The notes below the pieces were generated by a model, which did not search any database, was not told where the DNA came from, and worked only from the letters and a program-made list of their open reading frames with translations. A program made the translations under genes and the position numbers. From positions 124,001 to 188,000 of the forward strand of contig CP050295.1 in the NCBI GenBank assembly GCA_014189435.1: a DNA stretch of 64,000 bases, read 5' to 3'. The DNA comes from Mesorhizobium loti. Its GTDB lineage: Bacteria; Pseudomonadota; Alphaproteobacteria; Rhizobiales; Rhizobiaceae. Positions 26,448 through 36,889 of the stretch are shown piece after piece. Numbering within the stretch: position 1 is the stretch's first letter; each line of letters opens with the position of its first letter.

Positions 26448-27270
26448 CGATGTCACGTTGTCTGGCTATGAACGCGCTGAGAGCTGCGGCGCTGTTGTCA
26501 GCTGACCATGGTTACGGCTTTCCATTCCGCCATGGCCTGCAGGCGGTGAATATGTGTGGCAAGAGCGGAGCGTTTTGAGCGAGGTGGAACGAAGAGGTTA
26601 CGCAGAGCCGAGAAGATCGAGACGAAACGCTGCAGGCTTCCTGGCGACCGGAAGCCCTGCATCACCCGCTCTCGTTTTCGCAGCGGCACATGGGAATTCT
26701 CGGCGCGGTTGTTCAATCCTTTGTGTGACCGGTGCTCGACGTCCGGCATCACCTGACGCTTGCCGCTCCATACGAGCGCAGCTTGTCAGTGATCATGCGC
26801 TTCGGTGCGACGCCCTGTTTCTTCAACAGGCGCGTCAGCAATCGCTTGCCCGCCTTGGTGTTGCGGCGGTTCTGGACGATCTCGTCGAGGACATAGCCGT
26901 CCTGATCGACGGCGCGCCATAGCCAGTGTTTTCGGCCAGCAATGGTGATGACGACTTCGTCCAGGTGCCAGATGTCATCGCGGCTCGGCTGCTTGCGGCG
27001 CAAGCGGCGAGCATAATCGGGCCCGAACTTCTTGCCCCAGCGGCGGATCGTTTCGTAGGAGACCACGATGGCGCGCTCCAGCAGCATTTCCTCGACCAGA
27101 CGCAGGCTCAAGGGGAACCGGTAGTAGAGCCAGACCGCATGGGCGATGATCTGCGGCGGGAAACGATGGCGCTTGTAGCTGATGGCAGGCATTATCATGC
27201 CGCCGTCCCTATGCCACAAATGCTGACGCACGGTTTACGTGACAACACCCGCCCGACACCACACCAACCT
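26448..27270 (-). mobile_element. IS6-family element (type 2), inactivated
   Basis: The left end GCGATGTCACGTTGTCTGG matches the left end of the intact copy at 38.8 kb. It encodes a frameshifted transposase. The right end is not defined exactly. Confidence 0.65.
26498..27198 (-). pseudogene. IS6-family transposase, frameshifted
   Basis: The N-terminal frame (MIMPAISYKRHRFPPQIIAH to TDKLRSYGAA) and the C-terminal frame (MPDVEHRSHKGLNNRAENSH onward) are separated by a one-base loss near 26752. The intact copy at 38876-39577 shows the expected frame. Confidence 0.8.
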
Positions 27271-27540
27271 GCCGACAATCGTGTGCAATCCATCGCCCGT
27301 TTATACTGCGCCTTCACGCGACGTCCGGCGCGGGCCGCCGGAGCCGACAACAGCTATGAAGACGATTCTGTTGACCCGCTCACACCGTACTGTTTGTTGC
27401 TGCGCGTCGACGGCCAGTTTGCTGATTGCCTGCGTCTTCTGTCCTCGACACCGTCAATCGCGTCCGATTCGACAAAACGGCGCCACCGACGGCAGGTCGC
27501 ATGATGCTTCAACGTTTTCCGGGTGGGGGGGGGAGCGGCA
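27271..27540. other. Upstream part of the duplicated fseA-TALE module
   Basis: Similar to the complement of about 60210-60350 (for example CGTCTTCTG-CCTCGACA and the following stretch), so the duplication starts upstream of the FseA-like gene. A run of nine G lies at 27525-27533. No intact gene seen. Confidence 0.4.
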
Positions 27541-27552
27541 GTCATGCCAGTT

Positions 27553-28342
27553 TTTTGACTGACGCTGATCAGGCCGACTGGTGGGATGAAAGAGCATACG
27601 ATTACACCGCTGGTCTGACGCCGCCCGAGTGGGCCTGAGAGTTCTTGCGCCGCAACCCAGCATTCCAGCATGACGTGACCACTGCAAGCCAGCAGACCAA
27701 CACACTGTCTCCCCAACCGTTTTTCGACGTGGTCGCGTCGGCCGGCGACCTGTCGCGCTGGGGTGTCCTGTTTCGCCGAGTCTTACGGGCGCAATTCGCT
27801 CGTTTTCTACGCTCTGGTGCGTCCATGTGCTGCCGGTCATAGCAGAACAACTGTGTGCATCGTCGGCGACATCGCCGTTCAAGCTCTCGGCATTGCCATG
27901 TCGTGCGACGGTCCTGCTGGCGCCCGACAAGGACCAGCATGTTCTTCTTCGCAATGCGGAGCATACGCTCCAGCTCGCCGTCTCTGGCGCGGATATCTTG
28001 CACCCTGTCTGCCTCCGTACAGAGGCGATCTGGCCGGCAATGCTTTCGAAGCCCCGCCTGAGGGCGCTCCAGCGCCTCAATGCTCTAAGTGTGGGTCAAC
28101 ATCTGCCTGCCCGCTTGTTTCCGCCGGAAAGACGCGGTCCCCGTCTAACCTTCGTTCTTCGTGCGCTCGACGGCTCACTTGCCGGGGCGTCACATCGCGA
28201 GCTCGCCGAAGCGCTGATTGGTCACCGGCGCGTCCATGCCGACTGGAGGGATCCTCGCGATCATATGCGCGACCGCATTCGCCGCGCCGTCCCGCATGGC
28301 CGCGCCCTCATGAACGGAGGGTACAAAGAGTTCCTCACTTGA
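27553..28342 (+). pseudogene. FseA-like regulator (DUF6499 + DUF2285), degenerate copy
   Basis: N-terminal DUF6499-like part reads ADQADWWDERAYDYTAGLTP and is broken by a stop (PPEWA then TGA) and an insertion before FDVVASAGDLSRWGVLF. The DUF2285 part continues in the +1 frame (AESYGRNSLVF, then AGASHREL and HMRDRIRRAVPHGRALMN-type end). It is a paralogue of the intact-looking copy at 59450-60185. The frame change at CTGTTTCGCC (27768-27777) is at the same position in both copies. Confidence 0.65.
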
Positions 28343-28489
28343 AAAGTAGTCCGCCCTGTGCGTCAGCCGGCGAATAGTTCGGAGCCAAAACCCGGTCAAT
28401 ACCAGTTCGCCCGGTCAACATGGCAGCGAACGACATTGCCGGTGCGGTCTGGTTCAAGCGTCCGTCGAGCCGCGAGGCAGGGTCGGTAT

Positions 28490-28505
28490 TGTCAGATAGC
28501 CGACA
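28490..28505 (+). promoter_or_regulatory. NifA upstream activator site (TGT-N10-ACA)
   Basis: TGTCAGATAGCCGACA fits the NifA consensus exactly and is itself an imperfect dyad. It lies about 75 bp upstream of a sigma-54 promoter, the usual geometry for NifA activation. Confidence 0.7.
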
Positions 28506-28565
28506 ATGTCGAGTACGCAACGTAAAGGAAGCTGACTCTCGGGTGTTTTTGAACGCTTTTTGCCT

Positions 28566-28581
28566 TGGCACGGAACATGCA
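28566..28581 (+). promoter_or_regulatory. Sigma-54 -24/-12 promoter of TALE-like locus A
   Basis: TGGCACGGAACATGCA has the invariant GG and GC with correct spacing. Transcription would start near 28592 and read through the leader-ORF remnant into the TALE-like gene at 28971. Confidence 0.7.
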
Positions 28582-28786
28582 CACTATTCAGCAAAACGCA
28601 CCGACTGAGTGGTCATGAGAGTCTCTGACTTACGCCACCTCCCAAGGCGTACCCGGCCCGGCAGGAGCTCAGTCTCCTGCCGGGCATACATTTCAGACGC
28701 TCGTGTTCAGAACTTCAAATGCGGGTCATGCAAAGGCGAACCACCAGTCAGACGCCATGCACGCTATCGATTCAGGGAGGTTCGAA

Positions 28787-28970
28787 GTGGGATCGGATGA
28801 CTCACCAGCGGCTGCAGGGGGGCGGACGGTTTCTAGAAAAGGCCGATCAGGACCGTATTGGAGGAGTCCGCAAAGGCGTCGTCGCATCCGCGACCTATGT
28901 GGGCTGCTGCCATGAAGAACCTGGCCCATAGTGCATCCTTTGATTCGGAGGATAAACAGGAAATAACGTC
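28787..28970 (+). pseudogene. Remnant of the leader ORF upstream of TALE-like gene A
   Basis: GTG GGATCGGATGACTCACC corresponds to the start (MGSDDLP) of the 208-aa ORF before the intact TALE-like gene. Indels break the frame after about 25 codons, and most of the middle is deleted. The DNA just before the TALE-like ATG is again similar in both loci. Confidence 0.55.
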
Positions 28971-30012
28971 ATGATCCCAAAGAACGGTAACTTCAGTCCG
29001 GCGCCCCGGGCTTTCCCGCAGGCCCTGACGGGGCTCAATCCACCGCCCGCGGATCCGGTTAGCACGATCGGACTGGCCAGCTTTCCAGACAACGTGCCAG
29101 CGACGGATGGGCCCTCGCCGCAGAAGCCCTGGGGCATCCTCGGGGAGCAGTTGCCGGAGACAAGGTGGGAGTTGGCGGAGTCTTCGCTCGCCTTGGAGGA
29201 GGACTTTTCCGGACAGGCATGGCGGATCGTCGCGCAGTTCAGGGGAGACCTGCCGCCAGCGAGCCCGGACGAACACGATGCGCCCACTCGCGCCGGCAGC
29301 CTTGTTGTGCCGGCGGATGAGGACGCGGCCAGCGCGACATATCCGCAAACCAACGCGCATCCGCGGCAAGACCTCTCGTTGGACGCTATGGACGAGGCTC
29401 TGCCACGGGAGGGGGTACAGCAGCTTCTGGAGCTCTCCCCGCAGCCCCTTGCCGGCCCAAGCCACAGCACTGCAGGGTTTCCCGCCGTCGACGGGGGAGC
29501 ACGTGAAAGAGCGGAAGACTACGAGCAGGCCCTGGGCATCCTCAGGAAGCACTTGCCGGAGACGTTTTTTGGGGTGGCGAAGTCTATGCTCGCCGAGGGG
29601 GGGGGACTGTTGTGAACAGGCATGGCGGATGGTCGAGCAGTTCCGGGAAGACCCGTCCTCAGCGAAGTTTGGAGAGGCGACAGGGTGGGAATGCGAGATG
29701 GCGCAGCAGAGGAACGGATATGACTGCGGTGTATCAGTGCCGGCGGCCACACACGAACTGGTGACCAGACTGGCGAACCGCCAATCGTCCGAGAGCGCAT
29801 CGCTGGATCTTCGAGACGTCATCGCCGATCATACGGCGTTGCTGGCGCGGCACGGGGCGCAACCGGCAATCGCCTTGGAGGAGAGTCATACGGAGGCGCG
29901 GTCAAGCTCGAAAGGGAAACGCGGGGCTCGCAGGGCCGGCGGCGCCTGGGAAAACGCGGATGCGCTGGCGGAACTCAAGTTCGGCGGCGACACGTTCGGC
30001 AAGGGCGACATC
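28971..30012 (+). pseudogene. TALE-like repeat protein, locus A (truncated and frameshifted)
   Basis: Same N-terminus as the intact protein at 54656-58270 (MIPKNGNFSPAPRAF versus MIPKNRDFSPVTWRF) and the same acidic segments (YPQTNAHPRQDLSLDAMDEA). A G9 tract at 29597-29605 shifts the frame; one G fewer restores it. The second frame then carries a Ulp1-like fragment (QQRNGYDCGVSV), a basic stretch (KGKRGARR) and the first TALE-like unit (ADALAELKFGGDTFGKGDI), where an IS256 fragment cuts it at about 30012. It cannot make a full protein. Confidence 0.7.
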
Positions 30013-30647
30013 GGTCGTGTCCCATCAGGTGGTGTAGCTCGGCGGTTACGAAGCCGCTCGCGAGCGCGCCGTTAGTAGCGCTGTAGCGAGTGAGCGGCGT
30101 GTCGGTGGTCATCGGCGCTTTCCGGTAGGGTTGGGTTGTTGACGCCAACCCGTTTCGGAAGGACCACCGATGACCGACGACATGATGAACCTGCGCACGC
30201 TCGTGGAGAAGACCCCCGACGCCGATATCTTGCGCGAGATGATCGGCTTTGCCGCCGAGCGGCTGATGGAGCTGGAGGTGGGCGCCGCCACCGGCGCCGG
30301 CTATGGCGAGAAGAATGCGCTTCGGCTGGCTCAGCGCAACGGCTACCGCGACAGAGACTGGGAGACGCGGGCCGGCACCGTCGAACTGCGCATCCCCAAG
30401 CTCAGGAAGGGCTCTTACTTTCCGGGCTTCCTCGAACCGCGTCGCATGGCGGAGAAGGCGCTGACCGCCGTCATCCAGGAGGCCTACGTCCAGGGTATCT
30501 CGACCCGCTCGGTCGACGACCTGGTCAAGGCCATGGGCATGAGCGGAATCTCCAAGAGCCAGGTCAGCCCGCTGTGCGAAGAGATCGACGGCAAGGTCAA
30601 AGCGTTCCTTGAAAGACCCATCGAGGGCGACTGGCCATACCTGTGGA
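30013..30647 (+). mobile_element. IS256-family element, 5' fragment
   Basis: Begins near GGTCGTGTCCCATCAGGTGG where the TALE-like homology ends and stops at an IS6 end (GGCACCGTAACG) at 30648. The 3' half is missing. Confidence 0.7.
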
Positions 30648-30658
30648 TGGCACCGTAA
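30170..30658 (+). pseudogene. IS256-family (Mutator) transposase, N-terminal part
   Basis: Reads [20 protein letters not shown], then [20 protein letters not shown] and the conserved [20 protein letters not shown]. About 160 of 400 residues remain; the DDE core is lost at the IS6 junction. Confidence 0.8.
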
Positions 30659-30812
30659 CGTTAACCGGGCATCGATCAAAATGTGGGATCTGGCGGCATG
30701 ACCAGATTTTCCCGTGACCCTCTTTATCGTCGCCACCGATTTCCGGCGCAGGTGATTGCCCATGCCGTTTGGCTCTATTTCCAGTTTCCGCTCAGCCTGC
30801 GGATGGTCGAGG
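30648..30812 (+). pseudogene. IS6-family (type 1) transposase, N-terminal fragment
   Basis: Starts with the IS6 end GGCACCGTAACGTTAACC and the transposase start MTRFSRDPLYRRHRFPAQVI (ATG 30698). It is cut after RMVE by the end of the next, inverted copy. Confidence 0.8.
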
Positions 30813-31630
30813 GGCACTGTAAACTTAACGCTGTGAAAACAAGATCTGGGAGTGAGGCTTTGGTTCATTCGGCGTGAAGGCGCGCGATTTGGCGCCATGC
30901 TTGCATGGCAGTTGCTCGCAGTTCTCGATGGTGGGTGGATGGAATATCGTGGCGGGGAACGTTAAAGAGGTTGGCGATCGGGTCGTGGACGGAAACGAAA
31001 CGCTGAAGATGTCGCGCTGACTTGAAGCGCTTCATGATCCTCTCCCGCCGTCGGACGGGTTGATGAGAGTTCTCCGCCCGATTGTTCAGGCCCTTGTGCG
31101 AGCGATGCTCGACGCCTGGCATGATCTCCCGCTTCGCCGCACCGTAGGATCGAAGCTTGTCGGTGATCATCACACGCGGCGAACGGCCTTGCCCTTTCAG
31201 AAGCTTTCGCATCAAGCGCTTTGCCGCCTTGGCATTGCGACGGCTTTGCACCAACACGTCGAGAACAAACCCGTCCTGATCAACGGCGCGCCAAAGCCAG
31301 TGTTTCTTTCCACCGATGGTGATGACAACCTCATCGAGATACCATTTGTCGCCGAGCTTGCCGGCCGATCGCTTCCGGATATCATTGGCAAAGTGTCTGC
31401 CAAATTTCTCAGCCCAAAGTCGCACGGTCTGGTGAGAGACGATGACGCCACGAGCTGCCAGCATATCCTCGACCATCCGCAGGCTGAGCGGAAACCGGAA
31501 ATAGAGCCAAACGGCATGGGCAATCACCTGCGCCGGAAATCGGTGGCGACGATAAAGAGGGTCACGGGAAAATCTGGTCATGCCGCCAGATCCCACATTT
31601 TGATCGATGCCCGGTTAACGTTACGGTGCC
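30813..31630 (-). mobile_element. IS6-family element (type 1), complete
   Basis: Ends GGCACTGTAAACTTAACGC (left) and complement of GGCACCGTAACGTTAACC (right) enclose an intact transposase. Nearly identical copies are at 34422-35239 and 63029-63839, with fragments at 30648 and 38231. Confidence 0.85.
30865..31581 (-). CDS. IS6-family transposase (type 1, copy a)
   Basis: 238 residues from ATG 31581 (MTRFSRDPLYRRHRFPAQVI). DDE catalytic core: YLDEVVITIGGKKHWLWRAV, then VMITDKLRSYGAAKREIMPG and LNNRAENSH. Intact. Confidence 0.9.
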   Translation of the reverse strand: MTRFSRDPLYRRHRFPAQVIAHAVWLYFRFPLSLRMVEDMLAARGVIVSHQTVRLWAEKFGRHFANDIRKRSAGKLGDKWYLDEVVITIGGKKHWLWRAVDQDGFVLDVLVQSRRNAKAAKRLMRKLLKGQGRSPRVMITDKLRSYGAAKREIMPGVEHRSHKGLNNRAENSHQPVRRRERIMKRFKSARHLQRFVSVHDPIANLFNVPRHDIPSTHHRELRATAMQAWRQIARLHAE

Positions 31631-31632
31631 TC

Positions 31633-32766
31633 CATGACTACCGATCTCGCACGGTCGACTCGCTCTTTGGCGTTTGCCGTATGCGCGTACCTCGCTTTCG
31701 CGGCTGCGCGTGCGACGGATCGGCGAATCCTGGCGAAGGAAGAACAGAAGCCCTGTTGAACGGCAGAGCCACGCCGGAGTTGCAGCGCATTCAGGCTGAA
31801 CTCGGCTCCCGATTGTCATTTCGTGAAGCGGCGCGTGTTCTCGACCTTTTTGTGCCGGCCATGCGGCCGCACAATCATCGCACTGTAAGCAACCGGCTGG
31901 CGAAGGTCGCCGATCAGATCGAGAAATGGGACCTTGCAAGTCCCTATAGACTGAGCCGTGCCGACGGGTCGCCCATTTCCGTGTTCATTGATGGCGCCTA
32001 CATTCGCGCGGTCCCCGGATACCAGAGCCGCCATTTCGAAATTGCCATGGGGCGGGTTGTGACCAAAGGCCGACCACCGCGTCAGTTCGCGGCCTCACCG
32101 CATGTTACCACCGGCAAGCACGACGTTGTTCGTGCGGCGCTGCGGGCGCAAGGGTGGGTGCCAGGCAGCGACGTCACCGTTTTCAGCGACGGAGACGTCG
32201 GGCTGCAGGGTATCGTCATCGGCGCAACACGCCAGCCCATCACCCACATTCTCGACTGGTTCCATCTGTCGATGCGGCTCCGTCACATCGAACAGGCGTG
32301 GGAAGGGCTCAAGAGCGTTGGCAATCTGAGTATCTACCTTCGAGACACTGCGCTTCATGTGCCGCGGCTTCGTCATCTCCTCTGGAGCGGCTACGTCAGG
32401 GAGGCGACGAGAGCCGTGAGGGATATGCTTTGCCAGTTGGAGCAATATGCTCGGCTGCCGGATGCCAGCAACAAGCTCAAGCGCTTCTTCGAACTGGTCA
32501 GCAATCTTCAGACCTACCTGATCCAGAACAAAACCTCCCTGGTCGACTACTGCCAACGATATTGGGCGGATCACCCGATCTCGAGTGCCCCGGCCGAATC
32601 CGCCGCCAACAGCCTCGTCAATGCCCGCATGAACAAAAAACGTCAGATGCGCTGGTCTCCCGCAGGGGCTCACAGGGTACTTCAGGTCCGCGCGGCGGTT
32701 GCCGATGGTCGATTGAAGCAAGCCAAGTTTGCCCTTGCGGCTTGACCCCAGCTTTTTCCCGCTCCC
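31633..32766 (+). mobile_element. ISKra4-like element, 5'-truncated copy
   Basis: Matches 52301-53748 but lacks its first part, which was replaced by the IS6 element. The right end CCCCAGCTTTTTCCCGCTCC at about 32747-32766 is intact. The fragment encodes the transposase from HDYRSRTVDSLFGV to the C-terminus. Confidence 0.8.
31635..32745 (+). pseudogene. ISKra4-family transposase, N-terminally truncated
   Basis: Same sequence as the two full copies from residue about 78 onward (SVFIDGAYIRAVPGYQSRHF; VFSDGDVGLQGIVIG; HILDWFHLSMRLRHIEQAW). The zinc-finger-like N-terminus is missing, so it is probably inactive. Confidence 0.75.
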
Positions 32767-34270
32767 GAGAGCGCAGGACTCTTCTGGACAGGCGCGGCAG
32801 ATGGTCGAGCGGTTCGGCCGAGACGGTTTCCCAACGAGTCTGGACGAACACCATGCGCTCGCTCCCGCCGACCTCCCTCAAATCTCTGCCAGCGCGGCAT
32901 TGGAGGCCTATTGGAAGGTTCCGGCGCCGCCGGCCGAGCAGCCTGCCACCCTGAACGAGACCGTGGGGGCGCGCGATCGGGCGGGTGCCAAGCGCCGAAG
33001 GCCGGCCACCGAGCATAAGGAAGACGACAGGGCGGCTCAACGGTGGCGAATTGGCCCGCAACCGGCACCCGCGCGGGAGGAGAGTCATTCGGGAACGGCT
33101 TCAAGCTCGAAACTGAAAAGCCGGCGTCGAAGGGAGTTCCCTGATAATCTGAGGAAGTTGGCGACTGAAGCCAAGGGGACGAGATTTCAGCTGTCAGGCG
33201 AGGAGTGCCAACGCGTTGCCGATCACGGTGGATTGCTTGCTTTGAAAGCCTTCGTGGACAATGCGGAGGCGCTGGCGAAGCTGGAGTTCGGCGGCCATAA
33301 CTTCAGCAAGGACGATATCCTCAAGATCCTGAGCCACAAAGGCGCCGCCCAGGCGGTGCAGGCCCTGCTGAAGAACGCGGAGGCGCTGGCGAAGCTGGAC
33401 TTCAGCGGCCAGAAGTTGAGCAAGGACGATATCCTCAAGTTCCTGGGCAATGATGGTGCCGCTCAGGCGGTGCAGGCCCTGCTGAAGAACGCGGAGGCGC
33501 TGAAAAAGCTGGACTTCGGCGGCCATAACTTCAGCAAGGACGATATCCTCAAGATCCTGAGCCACAAAGGCGCCGCCCAGGCCGTGCAGGCCCTGCTGAA
33601 GAACGCGGAGGCGCTGAAAAAGCTGGACTTCGGCGGCCATAACTTCAGTAAGGACGATATCCTCAAGATCCTGGGCAACAACGGCGCGGCTCAGGCGGTG
33701 CAGGCCCTGCTGAAGAACGTGGAGCCGCTGACAAAGCTGGAGTTCGACGGCCAGAAGTTCAGCAAGGACGATATCCTCAAGTTCCTGGGCAATGATGGTG
33801 CCGCTCAGGCGGTGCAGGCCCTGCTGAAGAACGCGGAGGCGCTGGCGAAGCTGGACTTCAGCGGCCAGAAGTTCAGCAAGGACGATATCCTCAAGATCCT
33901 GGGCAACAACGGCGCGGCTCAGGCGGTGCAGGCCCTGCTGAAGAACGTGGAGCCGCTGACAAAGCTGGAGTTCGACGGCCAGAAGTTCAGCAAGGACGAT
34001 ATCGTTCAGATCCTGCGCAACTACGGCGCGGCTCAGGCGGTGCAGGCCCTGCTGAAGAACGTAGAGCCGCTGACAAAGCTGGAGTTCGACGGCCAGAAGT
34101 TCAGCAAGGACGATATCGTCAAGATCCTGGGCAAGAGCGGCGCGGCGAGGGCGGTGCAGGCGATGCTGCAAAATGCGGACGAATTGAAGAATATGCCTAA
34201 ACCGCAAGTGTTGGCAGCGGCGAGCAACCAGCGGGGTGCTGCTGCCGCAATTAGAAAATTAAATAAATGA
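32767..34270 (+). pseudogene. TALE-like repeat protein, locus B (5'-truncated)
   Basis: Open for about 500 codons. It begins inside the N-terminal acidic repeat (SSGQARQMVERFGRDGFP) directly at the ISKra4 end, has basic stretches (AKRRRP; KLKSRRRR) that could be nuclear localisation signals, and then eight 38-residue repeats of the type FSKDDILKILGNNGAAQAVQ. Residues 12-13 vary (HK, ND, HK, NN, ND, NN, NY, KS) while the rest is nearly constant, as in TAL effectors. It ends like locus C (VLAAASN...AIRKLNK). The promoter and N-terminus are gone. A start inside the ORF is possible but no ribosome-binding site was clear. Confidence 0.7.
33302..34190 (+). repeat. 114-bp tandem TALE-like repeats, locus B
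   Basis: Eight units; period checked at 33302 and 33416 (114 bp). Units differ mainly at codons 12-13 and at the inter-repeat loop (GGHN, SGQK, DGQK). Confidence 0.9.
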
Positions 34271-34421
34271 CCCTTATTGCAACAGCATATCGTCAATATG
34301 CGTATTTTAGTAGATCCCGGACACCTTTTCCGGTAAGTCCCGAAGCTGTGGAGTAAACCCCTGGACTGAGACAGAGAGAATAGCGGACAGTTTGCTCTGT
34401 AAGCTTATGCGGCCATTTTCA

Positions 34422-35239
34422 GGCACCGTAACGTTAACCGGGCATCGATCAAAATGTGGGATCTGGCGGCATGACCAGATTTTCCCGTGATCCTCTTTAT
34501 CGTCGCCACCGATTTTCGGCGCAGGTGATTGCCCATGCCGTTTGGCTCTATTTCCGGTTTCCGCTCAGCCTGCGGATGGTCGAGGATATGCTGGCAGCTC
34601 GTGGCGTCATCGTCTCTCACCAGACCGTGCGACTTTGGGCTGAGAAATTTGGCAGACACTTTGCCAATGATATCCGGAAGCGATCGGCCGGCGAGCTCGG
34701 CGACAAATGGCATCTCGATGAGGTTGTCATCACCATCGGTGGAAAGAAACACTGGCTTTGGCGCGCCGTTGATCAGGACGGGTTTGTTCTCGACGTGTTG
34801 GTGCAAAGCCGTCGCAATGCCAAGGCGGCAAAGCGCTTGATGCGAAAGCTTCTGAAAGGGCAAGGCCGTTCGCCGCGTGTGATGATCACCGACAAGCTTC
34901 GATCCTACGGTGCGGCGAAGCGGGAGATCATGCCAGGCGTCGAGCATCGCTCGCACAAGGGCCTGAACAATCGGGCGGAGAACTCTCATCAACCCGTCCG
35001 ACGGCGGGAGAGGATCATGAAGCGCTTCAAGTCAGCGCGACATCTTCAGCGTTTCGTTTCCGTCCACGACCCGATCGCCAACCTCTTTAACGTTCCCCGC
35101 CACGATATTCCATCCACCCACCATCGAGAACTGCGAGCAACTGCCATGCAAGCATGGCGCCAAATCGCGCGACTTCACGCCGAATGAACCAAAGCCTCAC
35201 TCCCAGATCTTGTTTTCACAGCGTTAAGTTTACGGTGCC
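34422..35239 (+). mobile_element. IS6-family element (type 1), complete
   Basis: Ends GGCACCGTAACGTTAACC at 34422 and complement of GGCACCGTAAACTTAACGC at 35239. Lies just after TALE-like locus B; 34271-34421 shows no gene. Confidence 0.85.
34471..35187 (+). CDS. IS6-family transposase (type 1, copy b)
   Basis: 238 residues from ATG 34471, nearly identical to copy a (one visible change: HRFSAQVI for HRFPAQVI). DDE motifs intact. Confidence 0.9.
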   Translation: MTRFSRDPLYRRHRFSAQVIAHAVWLYFRFPLSLRMVEDMLAARGVIVSHQTVRLWAEKFGRHFANDIRKRSAGELGDKWHLDEVVITIGGKKHWLWRAVDQDGFVLDVLVQSRRNAKAAKRLMRKLLKGQGRSPRVMITDKLRSYGAAKREIMPGVEHRSHKGLNNRAENSHQPVRRRERIMKRFKSARHLQRFVSVHDPIANLFNVPRHDIPSTHHRELRATAMQAWRQIARLHAE

Positions 35240-35771
35240 CGAGCTTGACGTTGTGAAGGCTGCGGCGGGTCACCTTCAAACTCCGTCCAGATCCGCTCGA
35301 CCTCCGAGGTGCCGATCTCCATGCCCAGACTTCGCACCGGCGGTCCGCTTTGGCGCCAGCCGCCATGATGGCGGCGACCCGAGACAATCAGCCCACCGCG
35401 GCGGACCTTCAGGTAAGTGGGTCGAGAAAGCCCTGGGCGGGACGCCGCCTACAGCGTGGCTGCTGCCTTGTGGCCGCAGCGATGGAAAGAATCTGCCCCC
35501 GGACATCGACGTCAGTGGTTTAGAGAAGGCGGCTCGGCAGGGATCTCTGCATAAAATCCCGGAAGCCCGGTGCGTGTCATTCGGATATCGGATTCTTTGA
35601 GAGCACCTTAGGCGGCGAGCTTGGCTGCGTGTGCCTTCTACTGTCGACGTCTACCAACTCCCAATCTGATATACGGGGTGAGTGACGCCTTGAAAAATTT
35701 GCCCGATAGCGTGCGTCCGAATTTGGCGGCGATCTTCGCCAAATGCGATGAGCTGCAATTTCCGGCGACGG
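35240..35771. other. Unassigned interval
   Basis: Over 500 bp with only short frames. A stretch reading WVEKALGGTPPTAWLLPCGR is open but unrecognised. No element ends seen. Confidence 0.3.
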
Positions 35772-36830
35772 CTAGGGGCGAGCCTCCAGCACCAAGTTGA
35801 ATGGCGTCTCCGCGGCGCGACGGAATCGCTTGAAGCCGCCGCCGGTCACCACCCTGCGCAGCCTCGCCTCGCCGGCCTGGGCGCCAAGCCCGAGCCCAAC
35901 TTCCTGTGACACGGACGCAGGCGTGCACAGGAACGTGGACGCGGCATAGTAGACGCGTCCGACGGGATTGAGGTTCGCCGCCAGATGATCATGCGCGAAC
36001 GGCTCGACGATCATCCACGTGCCATCCGGCTTGAGCGACCTGTGGACATGGGTGGCGGCGCCGGCTGGGTCGCCCATGTCGTGAAGGCAATCGAAGAAAG
36101 CGACGAGGTCATAGGTGCCGGGATAGGTCTTGGCGGCCGCGACCTCGAAGCGCGTGTTGGCGCCGACGCCGGCCTCCTCGGCGGCCTTGCGGGCGCGCTC
36201 GATGGAAGGGGCGTGATAGTCGAAGCCGACGAAGCGCGAATTGGGGAAAGCACGCGCCATGAGCACGGTTGATGCGCCATGACCGCACCCGACATCCGCG
36301 ACCGCGGCGCCGCGTTCGAGCTTCTCGACCACGCCCTCCAGAGCCGGTAACCAGGATTCGATCAGATTGGCATTGTAGCCTGGCCGGAAAAACCGTTCCG
36401 TGCCGCGAAACAGACACGCGCTATGATCGTGCCACGCGACGCCCTTGCCGGACTGGAATGCCTGCCTCACCTTTTCTTCATCGAGCCACAGCGCGGACAG
36501 GAACTCGAATGCGCCAGCCATGAAGGCCGGGCTATCTTCATCGGCGAACACCAGCTCCTGCTCGGCGTTGAGATAGAACTCGTCGCTCGCTTCATCGTAG
36601 TCGACGTAGCCCGCCGCCGCCTGCCCGGAAAGCCATTCCCTTACAAGGCGTTCCTGGGTGCCGGTGCGTGTCGAAAGTTCGGCGGCCGTCATCTTGCCGC
36701 CTTCGCGCAATGCCTTGAACAGGCCGAGTCTGTCCCCCAGCACGACTCCCGCGCCAGTAGCGATCGCACCGAGATCGCCGACCATTTTCCCTAAGAATGC
36801 GTCCAACTTTTTCTGACTCGCTTCAGACAT
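35772..36830 (-). CDS. Class I SAM-dependent methyltransferase with winged-helix N-terminus
   Basis: 352 residues. Residues 15-95 look like the winged-helix/dimerisation domain of small-molecule methyltransferases (GDRLGLFKALREGGKMTAAE; TQERLVREWLSG). Motif I is VADVGCGHGASTVLMA near residue 178, the acidic residue follows in RFVGFDYHAPS, and motif III-like TYDLVAFFDCLHDMGDP is present. The substrate is unknown. AGGGAG precedes the ATG. It lies downstream of a NifA/sigma-54 promoter (37284-37365) with only a broken M16-peptidase remnant between, so it may be expressed in bacteroids. The frame is intact. Confidence 0.8.
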   Translation of the reverse strand: MSEASQKKLDAFLGKMVGDLGAIATGAGVVLGDRLGLFKALREGGKMTAAELSTRTGTQERLVREWLSGQAAAGYVDYDEASDEFYLNAEQELVFADEDSPAFMAGAFEFLSALWLDEEKVRQAFQSGKGVAWHDHSACLFRGTERFFRPGYNANLIESWLPALEGVVEKLERGAAVADVGCGHGASTVLMARAFPNSRFVGFDYHAPSIERARKAAEEAGVGANTRFEVAAAKTYPGTYDLVAFFDCLHDMGDPAGAATHVHRSLKPDGTWMIVEPFAHDHLAANLNPVGRVYYAASTFLCTPASVSQEVGLGLGAQAGEARLRRVVTGGGFKRFRRAAETPFNLVLEARP

Positions 36831-36889
36831 TGGAATCTCCCTTTGGGTTCAATCTCTCCAGGCGATGGAGCCCTGCTCGTCATGAGGCG

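Noticed and set aside
33194..34207. Long minus-strand open frame opposite TALE-like locus B
   Set aside because: Its periodicity simply mirrors the 114-bp coding repeats of the other strand; no start signal or known family.
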